64,000 bases of DNA from contig AP031353.1 in the NCBI GenBank assembly GCA_037833965.1, forward strand, positions 17,858,501-17,922,500, in the 5' to 3' direction. The position numbers and the translations under genes are program-made. The stretch is from Marchantia polymorpha subsp. ruderalis (taxonomy: Eukaryota > Streptophyta > Marchantiopsida > Marchantiales > Marchantiaceae). This document shows positions 53,227-64,000 of this stretch, piece by piece (within the stretch, counting starts at the first letter, position 1; the number at the start of each line of letters is the position of its first letter). Under the pieces are notes generated by a model. That model worked only from the letters and a program-made list of their open reading frames with translations, had not been told where the DNA came from and ran no database searches.

Positions 53227-53392
53227 GATGTCACACTCATGATAGAGCTGAGCTGAGCTGCAAGGTCAAGGAAAAGGTGCCGGTGTTACCAGATGCGACA
53301 AATTTTGTCAACTTTGGTCATCACTGTGGTCTTTACTGCTCTCACTTGCTGTTGCCCACGGACTATCTTCCTTAGGATATCTCTCAGTTTTT
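53227..53392 (+). other. Short unique segment between X5 and C3
   Basis: 166 bp not matching any element here. One frame is open across most of it (ELSCKVKEKVPVLPDA..., ending YLP*), and C3 is inserted in the T run just after CTCTCAG. It could be host DNA flanking the element pile, even an exon edge, but nothing confirms that. Confidence 0.25.
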
Positions 53393-53624
53393 TGTTAGAA
53401 ATACAGTGATCATTATCAGGTTCAGTGGAATATTAGTGAATAGAAAGAGTACATATAGTCCAGGGTAACTTGTATCTAGTGTTGCCTTATCTCTAATCAC
53501 AGCAACGGCTATACATCTGATTACCTGGTTTGCTCAGGTGCTCACCTTTATAATAAAGTGACAGCTAACATAACAAGACGTACTAAACTAACGATACACA
53601 CTCTAAGAGTACGTAAATCTAACA
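53393..53624 (-). repeat. C3 3' LTR
   Basis: 232 bp; plus strand TGTTAGAAATACAG...AAATCTAACA. About 91% identical by eye to the LTR at 58696-58928. Confidence 0.9.
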
Positions 53625-53639
53625 CCTTACCTTACTCTA
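53625..53639 (-). promoter_or_regulatory. C3 polypurine tract
   Basis: Minus strand AGAGTAAGGTAAGG directly before the 3' LTR. Confidence 0.55.
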
Positions 53640-53753
53640 GAGTGCGAAAGATAATCGTTTGAGATCATCGTAAGAAAACCTTTCAAGGAATGTTGAGTTT
53701 GAGAGGCAAGGCAAGGCAATATCGGAGGGTATTGAGGAGATACTGATCTCCAG

Positions 53754-53941
53754 TCTGTGGAAATTTCTTTGCATGTTATTGAGATTGACGGTGATGAACC
53801 TGAAAGCGAGGTGATGCATCCAGCTGCAATGAGTCCAAGGTGGACGGAGTTGTCGGAAAGAGGAGAAAGTTTGGGGCCTCCACTTGATGTCGCTAATGGA
53901 ATTTCTAAACCGGAATTCGTAGGTGAGATTTCAGCTTTCTG
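53754..53941 (+). other. Possible captured host exon inside C3 3' region
   Basis: A 188-bp plus-strand segment, opposite to C3, is bounded by CTGATCTCCAG on the left and GTAAGGAAG on the right, the pattern of a splice acceptor and donor. It is open in frame (VEISLHVIEIDGDEPESEV..., PRWTELSERGESLGPPLDVA). It lies between the RNase H end (54088) and the purine tract, where copia elements normally carry only a short untranslated region. The peptide is not copia-like. This suggests a transduplicated gene fragment; I do not recognise the gene, and chance remains possible. Confidence 0.3.
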
Positions 53942-54087
53942 GTAAGGAAGTAGTATGAGTTAATCATTGGAAGACGTCATGACATCTACTTGAGTTGACG
54001 AGAGGCTGCGTCTCAAGTAGTGGAGTATATGGTATACCTGCACAAAGCAATTAGAACTAGGAGAGTAGCCGAGCCTTTTTCTTCAGC

Positions 54088-57000
54088 TTAGGCGTTAGAA
54101 CTGCTTGATATGAAAACAAGAGAGTCATCAATCAGAGTTGATATATTGCGGAAGCCTAATAAATGTATATGCTGATTGAATTTTAACCTTGGCAGGGCTT
54201 TAGTTAGCATGTCTGCTGGCTGAACCTTAGTTGATAGAAAATTGATGATAATTTCACCTAGAGCAACTCTCTCCCTAATGAAATGATGTTGTATGCCTAT
54301 ATGTTTACTGCGGGCATGAAACACAAGATTGTTTGCCAGTTTAATGGCACTCTTGTTGTCGCAATGAAAAATTGTAGATTCCTCAGAGTTGTGCAGTGCG
54401 GATGTTACCTTGAGATCCTTACATGAAAGTGATGTAGGTGCTAGTGTTGTCGGATTTATTTCTCGGACCAGTTGGCGAAGCCAAATGGCCTCCTGAGCAC
54501 CAAATGAAAGGGCCTTGTATTCACTTTAAGTGGATGAAGGCAATACCAAAGCTTGCCGTTTGGAGCACCAGGAAATATTCCCACCAGCAAGAGTAAAGCA
54601 TTGGCTCCGGTGGATTTGAAGGTATCCAGGCAGGAGCCACAAGTGGCGTCAGTATATCCCTGTAACTGAAGTGAAAACCCTCTTTTGAAAAACAAGCTGT
54701 GATCCTACGAACCTTTTAAATATTGTAGGGTTTGGATACCCACCTCCAAATGGGCTTCTTGAGACTTGGCCATGAATCTGGAGAGCTGTCCGACAGCAAA
54801 GCAGATGTCGAATCTTGTGTTTGTTGCGAAGAGCAGTTGGCCCACCAGTTTTCTATACAATGTGGGGTCTACATAAGGGGTACCTGTATTTTTAATCAAG
54901 TATTTTCTTGCTTCCATAGACAGTGGTGAAATTCTGTAGTCTTTCATTTTGAACTCCTTAAGAATCTTTAGAATATAAGACTTTCGGTGTAGAAAAAGTC
55001 CTACCTTACTTTTAACAAACTCTACTCCTAAATATCTTTTAATCTCTTCAAGATTGCTCATCTCGTATTGAGTCATAAGATCAGACTTAATCTCAAAAAT
55101 TTTGGACTGATTATACCAGTGATATACATGTCATCAACGTACAACATCAATAGAACAATGAGAGAGCACTCCTTAAGGATGTAGAGGTTTGGGTCAGAAT
55201 TGCTACGAGTCCATCCTGCTAGTCGTAATATTTATCTATGCATTCATATCAGGCCCTAGAAGCCTGCCTAAGCCCGTAAAGAGCTTTATTTAGCTTACAC
55301 ACAAAATTCTCAAATCTAATTTTTGCAAATCCAAGAGGCTGGTGTACATATACGTCCTCGGTAATAAAAAGGCAGTTTTTACATCGAAATGTGTGATAGG
55401 CCATCCAGGACAACAAGCTATGGCTGAAATGATCCTAATTGTTGACCATTTTACTACAGGTGCAAAGGTGTCACAATAGTCCATACCTTCTTTTCGTTGA
55501 AAACCCCTTGCCACTAGGCGGGACTTGAGTTGTGGTTCAGAATTTCCTTGTGATTCCTTCACCCGAAAAACCTTTTGCAAGTGATTGCCTTGGCCCGAGG
55601 TGGTAGCGAGATTAAAGTCCAAGTGTTGTTTTTGTCAATAGAACTCAACTCTTCCATCATTGATGCATACCATTTGGAAATATTGACTGCCCGATTGAAT
55701 GTACGCTTGGTGCCCAAATAATCAATAATTTTTGCATCATGACACTCTAATGTGCTATTAAGCACTTCGGTATAGTAACTGATATAATCCTTTCAGAAGG
55801 AGGGGGGTCTCCGAGAGCGTGGAGTGATGGGTCGGTTAGGTGGGAGATTTTCCTCGGGAAAGTTTTGTTGAGGTAAGGGTAGTGGGGTCGGATCAAGTTT
55901 GGAGTCGGCTGGATCTTCAAATGCAGCAGACTGTGGATGTTCAGAGAACCACGGAGCTTCAATTGAGGAAGGTTTGACAGGTGGAGGAAGTGGTAGAGCT
56001 TAGGACACAAAAGGTGAAGTCAACTCTGATGGAGGGTCGGTGTACTAGCTGGCAGAGGTGGATCAAGAATTTTGCGGGACGTCGGATTGGGATGGTGAAA
56101 ACGCACAAATGGATTGGGCAGAAGGCATTTTGGGATGCAGCATAATATCCAAAATGGCAATTAAATCTGGGCCATGACGAGCCGCGAGTCCAAATATGGA
56201 TTCATTAAACTTGACATTTCTGCTAATATAAACAATCTCATTGATACTATCATAGACGCGATAGGCTTTAGATTGAATATCATAGACTATGAAAGTAACC
56301 GAGAGCACTTTTGCAAAAAGCTTGTCATGGCGAGTTTTCAAAAGGACCGAGGCAGCACATCCAAAAACTCTTAGAGGTTTGAGATTGGAAATCAGACCAG
56401 TTAGCCTTTGAAAAGGAGTGGACATCTGGACGGCTTTATTAGAAAGCCAATTCAGTATGTATACTGCTGTTCTAGCTGCCTCTTCCAATAGAAACTTAGA
56501 CAACTGAGCATATAATAATAAACTACGAGCCATTTTGAGTACAATTCTATTTTTCCGCTAAGACATGCCATTTTGATGGATTAGGCACAAGTGAGGTCGT
56601 GTTTAATACCTGATTGAACACAAAAGTCATGGTTTGCATTTGAGAGATATTTTACTCCCTGATCTATTTGTAGAGCAGCAATAGTTCTACTGTTATTATT
56701 CTCCACCAATATCTTGAATTCTTGAAACTGCTGTAGAGCCTCTTCCTTTGTTCTCATAAAGTAGATCCAGTTGTATCTGGTAAAATCATCAGTGAACATC
56801 AATATATCACATTTTTTGGTTAGTGAATCACAAGGAAGAGGTACACAGAGCTCAGAATGTAGAAGTTGTAATGATCGCGTGGTCTATGTGTGAGAGTGCT
56901 TGGGCACTCGGTTCCTACTTTGTTTGGCCCTGAAACAAGTGCTACAAAGAGACTTGATGTGACAAATCTGAGGAATGCCTGCGGCCAGCTTCTTGGCAGC

Positions 57001-57760
57001 CATCAGATGAATTTTTTGATAGTTTGCATGCCCCAAGCGTCGATGCCAAAGCTCTACTTGTGTGACAAAACACGTCTGCAAATCAGGTTTAGGGCCTTCA
57101 ACATTCCAAACGTTAGTAGACTTGATTAGATGAGTAGGAAATGATGTTGTGAGGGGAGTCATAGACAAACTGTTTGGCTCGGAAGGCCTGTAGAGACTAT
57201 TGCTGGGATCTTGTTCTCCCTGATAGAGTAGGGTTTCCTTTCTCAAATACATAGCAATTTTTAGAGTTGAACAATGCTATATGACCCAAATCAGTGAGGC
57301 GAACTATGGAAAGTAGATTTTGCTTAACACCATGAACATAGAAAACATCAAAAATCTTATTATCATTTAAGTTTAGAGAGTCTTTCCCACAGACGGAAAG
57401 TACTTGTTTATCCGCGGTCTTAACTGAAAGATGTTCAATTTGTTTCTCAATATCAGAAAGCAAAGAACTATGCCCGCTCAAACAACCAAGATTTCTTTTC
57501 TTCTACCTGACTGAGAAATGCACATAAAACAATAGCAACATCATAATTCCCTGCAAGAACTGGATCAAACTCGAAAGACATGTTGTTAGACTCTTTGAAG
57601 CCAACTTTACGATGATCATCCTGACCATCTAGGTAAATTCAACATTGGTGGCATCCGACTGTTTAGAATTCTTCAATGTGTTGTAGAAAATCTGAAGGGC
57701 GTCAAGCTGCTTTTGAAGATGATATTCACGACAATCATAGGATCAATGGTCATGCTCCCC
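54088..57760 (-). pseudogene. C3 copia pol (broken)
   Basis: In its own direction: protease remnant (57481-57197) with the catalytic D-S-G degraded to LSG. Pre-integrase zinc site LWHRRLGHAN...CSTC (57252-56884). Integrase core FTDDFTRYNWIYFM and LQIDQGVKYLS (56802-56581), interrupted at TCA*, then a C-terminal part (56533-56063). Reverse transcriptase start VARGFQRKEGMDYCDTFAPV (55622-55290), active site LYVDDMYITG near 55165-55113, and continuation MTQYEMSNLEEIKRYLGVEF (55076-54705). RNase H GYTDATCGSCLDTFKSTGA (near 54680-54600) and KHIGIQHHFIRE (54324-54088). Frame changes separate most blocks, so no polyprotein can be made. The YVDD box itself is still intact. Confidence 0.85.
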
Positions 57761-58667
57761 ACAGTCATTGCAATTTCTTGGCTTTAGACTGGAAGAAGCG
57801 GAGTGAGAGATCCTATTACCATGATCACGCATGTCTTTGAATAAGAATGTTGTGGCAATTGACAAAAACTGCCAGACTATCGCTGCACAGGAGATTGGCC
57901 TCAATAATTATCATAGGAATCATACCTATGATCCTTATCACTGTAATTTTGATTGATATGTAATTTTGATTGATATGATGACCACAATAGGAGATTGAAC
58001 AACCTCAATTGCCTCGATTTCCTTTTGATTTTCACAATCATACTCTCTATCCCGGCCATGGCTGTTGCTACATCCATTATCGGGGCATGATGGCCGCTGA
58101 GTGAGACAATCAGTGAATCAGTAGAAACACCAGTTCGGTTTGACCTCACTTCTCGAGTCATCTATTTGTCATTTAGCAATGTGGACAGTTGAGTGAGCGT
58201 GAGGGTGAGATGTTGAAGGGTAGCTTTGATCGAAGAAGCAAATAGACCCCAACTGGGTGGTAAACTCATTAGTATCAACGGAATAAGCTCTTTGTCTGCC
58301 ACTGTATCATTACAATTGGAAAGTTGGTTAGTCTGATTGCACTCATATGAGTATCTATAGACTGACCCTCCCTCATGGATAAAGTAGAAAGCTTCCTGCG
58401 AAGGAGTTGATGGCGATCCTCGTTGGAAGAGGCAAACAATGTCTCAAGTTTGAGCCACATGAGATGAGGATCAGTAAGGGCAGAAATGTGGTGGATTATG
58501 TGCTCTCTAACATTCATCATTATGTAATAGATAGCATCATCTTGTTGCTCCAGGAGAGTATCAATAACTTCTTGAGTTCCTTCATTTTTCGCCTCGCGTT
58601 CGGTCTTGGCGGCAACAGCATTTGCACACGCCTGAGCAGTCAAAGCATTCGCTTGTTTACGTTGTGA
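57729..58667 (-). pseudogene. C3 copia gag (broken, N-terminus missing)
   Basis: A UBN2-type gag stretch is readable at 58643-58275 (LMWLKLETLFASSNEDRHQLLRRKLS, GQSIDTHMSAI). Only about 15 bp separate its open frame from the primer-binding site, so the usual N-terminal part is deleted. A zinc knuckle near 57785-57729 reads NCNDCGEHDH*SYDC, keeping C-x2-C-x4-H-x4-C spacing but with a stop inside. Non-functional. Confidence 0.75.
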
Positions 58668-58680
58668 AAAAAGAAACCTT

Positions 58681-58695
58681 AAGCTCTGAATACCA
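58681..58695 (-). promoter_or_regulatory. C3 primer-binding site
   Basis: Minus strand TGGTATTCAGAGCTT, immediately after the 5' LTR: the initiator tRNA-Met type site with one extra T. Confidence 0.75.
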
Positions 58696-58928
58696 TGTTG
58701 GAAATACAGTGAGCGTTATCAGGTTCAGTGGAATATTAGTGAATAGAACGAGTACATATAGTTCAGGGTAACTTGTTTTCTAGTGTTGTGTTATCTCTAA
58801 TCACCGCAACGGCTATACATCTGATTACCTGGTTTGCTCAGGTCCTCAACTTTATAATAAGGTGACACCTAACATAACAAGACATACTAAACTAACGGTA
58901 CGCACTCTAAGAGTCCGTTATTCTAACA
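58696..58928 (-). repeat. C3 5' LTR
   Basis: 233 bp; plus strand TGTTGGAAATACAG...TTATTCTAACA. Pairs with 53393-53624. Confidence 0.9.
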
Positions 58929-59838
58929 TTTTCTTCTGCATATTGCAGTGTCGGGCAAAATCGTTTCCGGTGAATCGATGATCAAATTTTTAACAATAGA
59001 ATCAATGATCATTATGTAGAAGAAATTTTCCCGCCTGCAATGGTAATCGTTTTTCTATTAAAAAAAATCATGCCTGACCGTTGTTTTCTTCCTGCTGAGT
59101 CCAAAACCCCCACGCTCTCTTTCCATGTTCTTTCAGATAGTCAAGAACTGAACAAGACCTGAGCTGACCTGATCCAGGGGAGAAAACTCATAAACATATC
59201 AAGAGCCAAATATCACCTATGCACTTCGGCATGTGACTAAAAAGCCGATCACGACAACCACTTGAGATTCTTCTGAGCAGGAAGGAACCTGGAGTTTAGT
59301 TTTATACCATGTCCACGTGCGGGTAGACTTGTGGGGCAAGCAACAATCAGCCCACATCTGGAAGCACAAAAAACAATATCCAAAGTTTATCATGGACAGT
59401 CAAAATAGTGCATTATATAGTTTGATCAGTCCCTGGACGCAAGCGCTAACTTTTTTAGCGATTTAGATCTTGCTCTATCCCCTCGACTCACCTAATCGTA
59501 AAACATGACGTAAATATACTCTCAAAACCAAAACGGCACAACCAGTTCCACCTGCACAACCTTCCATGTTGACATTTCAATCCTACTGAAACCATAAATT
59601 GCTCATGCAGATGCTGAGGAGTTTCCTATCGATATGTAGTCTAAGGATACCTTCGAGAACACTCGGATTGAATTCTTCGCCATTTTTCTGTTATGAAAGA
59701 ATGCTGTTTGTTATCAACTTTTGACTTCTGTATATTCTATGTTCTGCAATTATTGTGGATATTCGGTATTTGGAATGACGTGGAGAACCTCAATTATTTT
59801 CACCCAGCGAAATGCACACACTGAATTTCAACATTCAT
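58929..59838. other. Unassigned DNA after C3
   Basis: About 0.9 kb with no recognised gene or element. Just after C3 the sequence TTTTCTTCTGCATATTGCAG|TGTCGGG looks like a pyrimidine tract and splice acceptor, but no convincing exon follows. Otherwise featureless. Confidence 0.3.
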
Positions 59839-60232
59839 AATGAAATAGCGTCTTTCACAGCATGAAAACGGCTATTGCAGTTGTACACAGCCTCAGACAG
59901 CAGGATTCGGTGGTTTATTTTATTCTGAAGTTATAGCTGTTGTTAAGATCAATGTCAGATTGTTAAGATCTTGGCATGAGAAACACACGCTTGCGAGAGC
60001 TTCGAAGAACGAGTTCAGAGGTTTCTCCTTCTCAACACACACAATGAAATAGCGTCTTTCACAGCATGAAAATGGCTATTGCAGTTGTACACAGCCTCAG
60101 ACAGCAGGATTCGGTGGTTTATTTTATTCTGAAGTAAAAGCTGTTGTTAAGATCAATGTCAGATTGCTAAGATCTTGGCATGAGAAACACACGCTTGCGA
60201 GAGCTTCGAAGAACGAGTTCAGAGGTTTCTCC
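59839..60232. repeat. Tandem duplication of a 190-bp unit (period 204)
   Basis: Units 59839-60028 and 60043-60232 are nearly identical, with about four single-base differences by eye, separated by 14 bp. On the minus strand the right-hand unit ends a short frame ([19 protein letters not shown]..., stop at 60124) followed by AATAAAATAAA. The unit could therefore hold the 3' end of a duplicated gene fragment. No family recognised. Confidence 0.85.
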
Positions 60233-60380
60233 ATTTCTTCTGGAAAATAGAAAACCTCTGCACCTAACACGTTGAGTATGTGCACGTAATCTGTACTTAA
60301 AAGTACAGTCTTTGCGATCGAAGATTTGCTTTTGACGTCATGAACTATACATAGCTCGCGAGCGCTATATACTGGACCGT

Positions 60381-60475
60381 GTTCTAAATTTCTCGATTTG
60401 TGCGTGTAATCCTTGCGTACGGGCCATGTTAATCTTCTCTGTATCGTTCCAATTTTATCGGATGTCACATGGGAC
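60381..60475 (-). ncRNA. U6: U6 spliceosomal snRNA-like sequence (probable pseudogene)
   Basis: Minus strand reads GTCCCATGTGACATCCG then ATAAAATTGGAACG, ATACAGAGAAGATTA, CATGGCCC, CGCAAGGAT and ACACGCACAAATCGAGAAA in the order and spacing of plant U6. The ACAGAGA box is intact. The 5' stem-loop has lost bases (plant TTCGGG is ATGT). The invariant AGC triad is changed to AAC. CCCCTGCGC is CCCGTACGC, and GATGACACGC is GATTACACGC. The 3' end lacks the GGTCC-TTTT terminator at the normal place. ATATAT lies about 35-40 bp upstream, but no clear USE element was seen. U6 pairs with U4 and U2 in the spliceosome catalytic core; the changed triad argues this copy is a pseudogene. Confidence 0.85.
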
Positions 60476-63389
60476 CACCTTGAACCCTACAATGAGCAGC
60501 TGCGCAGCATATATTTTGGTTCCCTAGAGTTTTGTAACATACTCAAATGTACGGGCCAGCACCCGCCGACCACTTTCATTACTATCAAAATTCATCACTT
60601 TCTTTAGCTCGGAGATACATACTTAAAAATGTTGCGTGGCAGAGTGTAACTATCCGGCATGGAGAGCTTTCACGTGTTATTTACTATCACAGTATCAGCT
60701 CGGGCTATATCTACTTCAACACCAGACTTGAGTTTGGGATGGGGTAATGGTGATGGTCACATTTCCTACACTAAGAATAGCTGAATGAGAGGAAGGATGT
60801 TTATTTTGTTAATTACGGATATTTTTATCCCTAGTTGTACAAGTCGCTACCCATCTTAAACAAAAGCTTTGGTTTGTTGGCATTTGACATTATCTTTTTT
60901 GGATAAGTTCATTTTCACACTACAGTTTTGGTTCCTCGACCTTGCAATTTCTTCCTTCTACGAATTAATGGGGTCTTCAAACAACGTTTGGAACCTGTCT
61001 CCTTGGTTTTCCTTTCTTTTAACACATCAGGATATTCGAACTATGTTTTATTTTCCATATAATTACTAGAGAAATATTTTTCTAAATTTCATGTAATAAT
61101 ATTATTTTTAAATATAATTGGTGACTATTCAATTTTTACATTTGAAGACAAGAAAAAAAAATTTCGAATTTTTTGTACGAATTTCTTATTAATAAATATA
61201 TATTCAATTAAATATATAATTGGATAGCTTGATTTCAGTCATTTTTTTATCAAGTTTATTCATAAGCAAGGAGCTATGGTATTTAAATGAATTTATCAAA
61301 AAATCAAAAATTTTAACCTAATATTTTATATTTAAATAAATTTTTTATTTGATTTTACACACATACATAAATATTAACAATCGATAAAGAAAAAAAGATA
61401 TGACCAAAAAAAAAATTCTACTAGTTTTACTTTCTTTTTAATGATTCATAATTAAATTTCTGATGTCGAGCAAACAAAGTATTAATATTTTTAAAAGATA
61501 TTACACTATAACTTTTTTTGAAAATTTCAAAATACTAATTTCAGTAATAATTTCATATTCCTCTCTAAAACAGCTTAACTTTGAGAATACTCATAGACGT
61601 TGTCTTCATGAAAAATGCATGAAAATTTTCATGTGGAAAAATTTCATTAAATATAGTATGAACTGTTTTATATAACATTTAATCATCAACATCTTAGATA
61701 TTGAAAATGCAGTGAATTTTCACAGATACACATATTTGCTGTGAGTAGAGTCTTATACTTTACAATTCTAAATTCCCAAAATTTTTTTATAACATACTTG
61801 TTATACTTCAGTAGAAATATTAATAATGACTAATAATAAAATAAAATTTCAAGCCCTTAATTCATGATTAAATGATATAAATTTTGAAAAAAAAATATTT
61901 TAGAATGAACATTTTTTACATAGAAAGTCAATAAATTTTTTAATTTTAACACTACCCTAAAAAATTTAAGTAGTAATTACTTGGAAATAGTATTAAATCA
62001 ATGAAGTAAAAATTTTAATACAAGACATACGATAAAAGGTTAGAAAAAAATCACTCAAATCAAGAACAAAAATAAGGCCATGGGTAAAATATGAAAATAA
62101 GATCAGAGAGTATTATTATTATTGGATAAGTTTCTACATTGAGCATGTTATACTAAACTTGTGGATTTACTAGCAATATAAAGATTTCCTTAGGATTAAA
62201 ACGTATGTAACTTTTTAGGGTTTTTCTAATTAGGATAAAATTTTATTGTTAGGGATGGTAATAAGCTCTAGAAGATAATGGTCAAGTGGCCATTACTGCT
62301 AAATGCCAAGTTGATAATAGCAATTACAAGGTTTACTTTTCATCAAATTGACCGCCAAGGAGGCGTAAGTAGCTTAGTATATTACTGGTGAAGTTTCGTA
62401 AATCGTAGCATAGAGGTGCTATGGGCGAAGAGTCCGAGAACATTTTTCTAGTGTTTATAGGAGTGATAGTGTGAGGTAGAAAGACCTTGACTGACTAGGG
62501 TTTGTATTAAAGTCTCGGCATTAAGAATATAAGAATGATGAGAGCAATATTTTTTGATAATATATCAACTCTCTGTTTCTCTATAGCATTTGCCATTATG
62601 ATGAAATGACCCGAACATATATAACATCTCAAATACCTCAGCATGCTTGTCTAAAGATTATAAGCAAGCAATTGGTGTTGAACATGCATTATCATCTGTT
62701 TTACATTAATTATAGGTAAGGCCTGCTAAAGTGTGACACTAGTGACTTAACTAAAAAATGTAAAACAAATTAGTGAGAGTTGAAAATGTGTTGTTTATCT
62801 TGAAGAAGATATTTGAAGAATAGCATATGAGAAATAGTGAAAATTGTGTATATTTCAACTCTCTTTTCCAAATTGCGCTCCGTTTTCAACACAAATTTTC
62901 ATCTCGTCAACATAAGACTCATTGACCTCCATTTCTAATTTAAAGAGTAAAGAATATATGTACCTCATACATTTGGTGATGACATTACATTTCCTAGCCA
63001 TTCCAACCTACTGGTCAACATGCTTGCGGCAACCATATCTTGTTTGAAATCGATGATAACCACATCTGCAAACAAAAACTATGTTTTCGTGTGTAAATAA
63101 CAGATTGATTTGTAGACTTTGAAGATTTATCCTCCACCATTAATAGTTCATTTATCTCATAATTTGATATTCTAGAGCCTCTACCAGATTCAGATCATAC
63201 AACTCTCTTATTTACTTTTTTTGTTTTAAAGTCAATTTCTCTCTCTACATGTGCGTATGTTTCTACTTCCCCAAGTTTTTTTTAGATCCTAGTAAGAAGT
63301 AATTTTAAAGTCAACATTTACAAGACCTCTTGACTTTTACGATGACTAAACCTAAACCTCTTGGATTAGGATTTCAATCCAAGAGGATT
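60476..63389. other. AT-rich intergenic DNA, no gene seen
   Basis: About 2.9 kb, extremely AT-rich between roughly 61080 and 62100. The short frames here have no recognisable protein character. No LTR, terminal repeat or RNA gene was found. Confidence 0.5.
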
Positions 63390-64000
63390 GAAAAACTTCA
63401 CAAAATTTCACAAAACGAAAAAATTTTGTTTTGTGCCTTCATCAATTTCAAGAAAGCTTTTGACACAGTACCTCGTGAGCTTCTATGAGAAAGATTGCAA
63501 ACGATTGGAGTATCATCATATCCCTTAGCAGCTATGGCCACCTTCAGGCCAAGATCAACACTTCTCAAACCGAAGAGATTTTGAGTACCATTGGAGTCAC
63601 TCAAGATTGTACTCTCTCTTCTACTCTATTTGAAGTTTTCATAGATGAAATAGAAAGGTGGTTAGAGGATTGTGAAAGTGAAGGTGTCAAACTTAAAATC
63701 AATAGTTATTCTTGTGGGCACTAAATCCAAGATTTTTTTCTTGTACAAAGGATTAGAGTTAGAACAAGTGAGGAGTTACAAATATTTAGTCATTGATTTC
63801 TTCCACAATTATAGTCGGGCACTTTGTATGCAAAAGAGAGTAGAAGCTGGTTTTGAAGCTCTATATTCATTGCTAAATAGGTGTAGATGAGCTCATCTAG
63901 TGTCTTGGAGTCTGAGGAAATTTTTATTCAGAAGCTTAGTGTTTCCAGTTATCTTATATGAAACACAAGTGTGGGATCCTGGTTGTAAGAGTACGGGTTT
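63390..64000 (+). pseudogene. LINE (non-LTR retrotransposon) reverse transcriptase remnant
   Basis: Plus-strand fragment running off the window. The first frame gives CAFINFKKAFDTVPRELL (near 63434-63487), the hallmark AFxDFxKAFDxVP of non-LTR reverse transcriptase, followed by a TGA. After a frame change, STIGVTQDCTLSSTLFEVFI (near 63574-63640) matches the GVxQGCPLSPxLF motif. The YADD catalytic region is missing by deletion. Next come LELEQVRSYKYLVIDF (near 63746-63793), VEAGFEALYSLLNRCR and SLVFPVILYETQVWDP. Several stops; catalytically dead. Confidence 0.8.

Larger units (their letters stand above)
53393..58928 (-). mobile_element. C3: degenerate Ty1/copia element with both LTRs
   Basis: 5.5-kb minus-strand copia element: LTRs of 232 and 233 bp, a primer-binding site touching the 5' LTR, truncated gag, broken pol, a 3' region with a possible captured exon, and a purine tract. 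The LTRs differ at about twenty positions by eye, so insertion is old compared with G2. Flanks are T-rich (TTTTT before, TTTTC after), consistent with a duplication in a T run but not decisive. Domain order integrase before reverse transcriptase confirms copia. Confidence 0.9.

Noticed and set aside
60124-60468. Minus-strand 114-codon frame considered as a host gene
   Set aside because: Its first half is the U6-like RNA read as protein. Only the last part could be a gene fragment, and that is noted under the tandem duplication.
62200-63390. Possible further copia or LINE pieces in the AT-rich right flank
   Set aside because: I found no motif that could be assigned to a family on either strand.

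Overview
The window looks like nuclear DNA from a land plant. It holds Ty1/copia and Ty3/gypsy elements with plant-type primer-binding sites, a decayed LINE and a U6 snRNA-like copy whose 5' box matches the plant type. A bryophyte, perhaps a liverwort, is my guess from the protein style; that is weak inference. I see no convincing intact host gene. Nearly everything is transposable-element DNA, in a GC-rich block (about 6.3-53.2 kb) between AT-rich flanks.

Layout. 0.36-1.8 kb: decayed copia on the minus strand (C1). 1.8-6.3 kb: decayed copia on the plus strand (C2), cut at 6306. 6.3-23.4 kb: minus-strand copies X1, X2, X3 and X4 of an unfamiliar element family ('family X' here), with a truncated gypsy (G1) in X2. 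23.4-31.3 kb: an intact gypsy element (G2, minus strand) with apparently identical 858-bp LTRs, inserted in X4. 32.0-53.2 kb: plus-strand family X copies nested like Russian dolls. 53.4-58.9 kb: a copia element (C3, minus strand) with both LTRs. 59-64 kb: a 190-bp tandem duplication, the U6-like copy, AT-rich DNA and a LINE remnant running off the end.

Family X is the main discovery. Complete copies (X8, 4,883 bp; X9, 4,863 bp) begin TGTGGTAACACAC, end GGGTTATTACA and have perfect 5-bp target duplications (GTAGT; GCGCG). Each carries one long reading frame of about 850-900 residues: a conserved N-terminal domain, a disordered Pro/Arg/Ser-rich middle and a coiled-coil C-terminal half. I find no reverse transcriptase, integrase, transposase or flanking LTRs. 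About 950 bp after the frame lies a TATAAA box, followed at a fixed 12-nt spacing by a small hairpin with a compensatory base change between copies. Target duplications resolve the nest: X6 lies in X5 (CGTTT), X7 in X6 (TCACT), X9 in X6 (GCGCG), X8 in X7 (GTAGT). Removing X6 and one CGTTT joins the two halves of the X5 frame without a shift. The family is either a non-autonomous TG...CA element mobilised in trans, or a set of solo copies of a giant LTR whose U3 holds the frame.

Other points: a 147-residue zinc-knuckle ORF upstream of gag in both gypsy copies; palindromic micro-repeats scattered through coding and leader regions of family X; a possible host exon inside C3. Coordinates of intact element ends were read directly from termini and target duplications. 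Borders marked approximate are junctions left by deletions.
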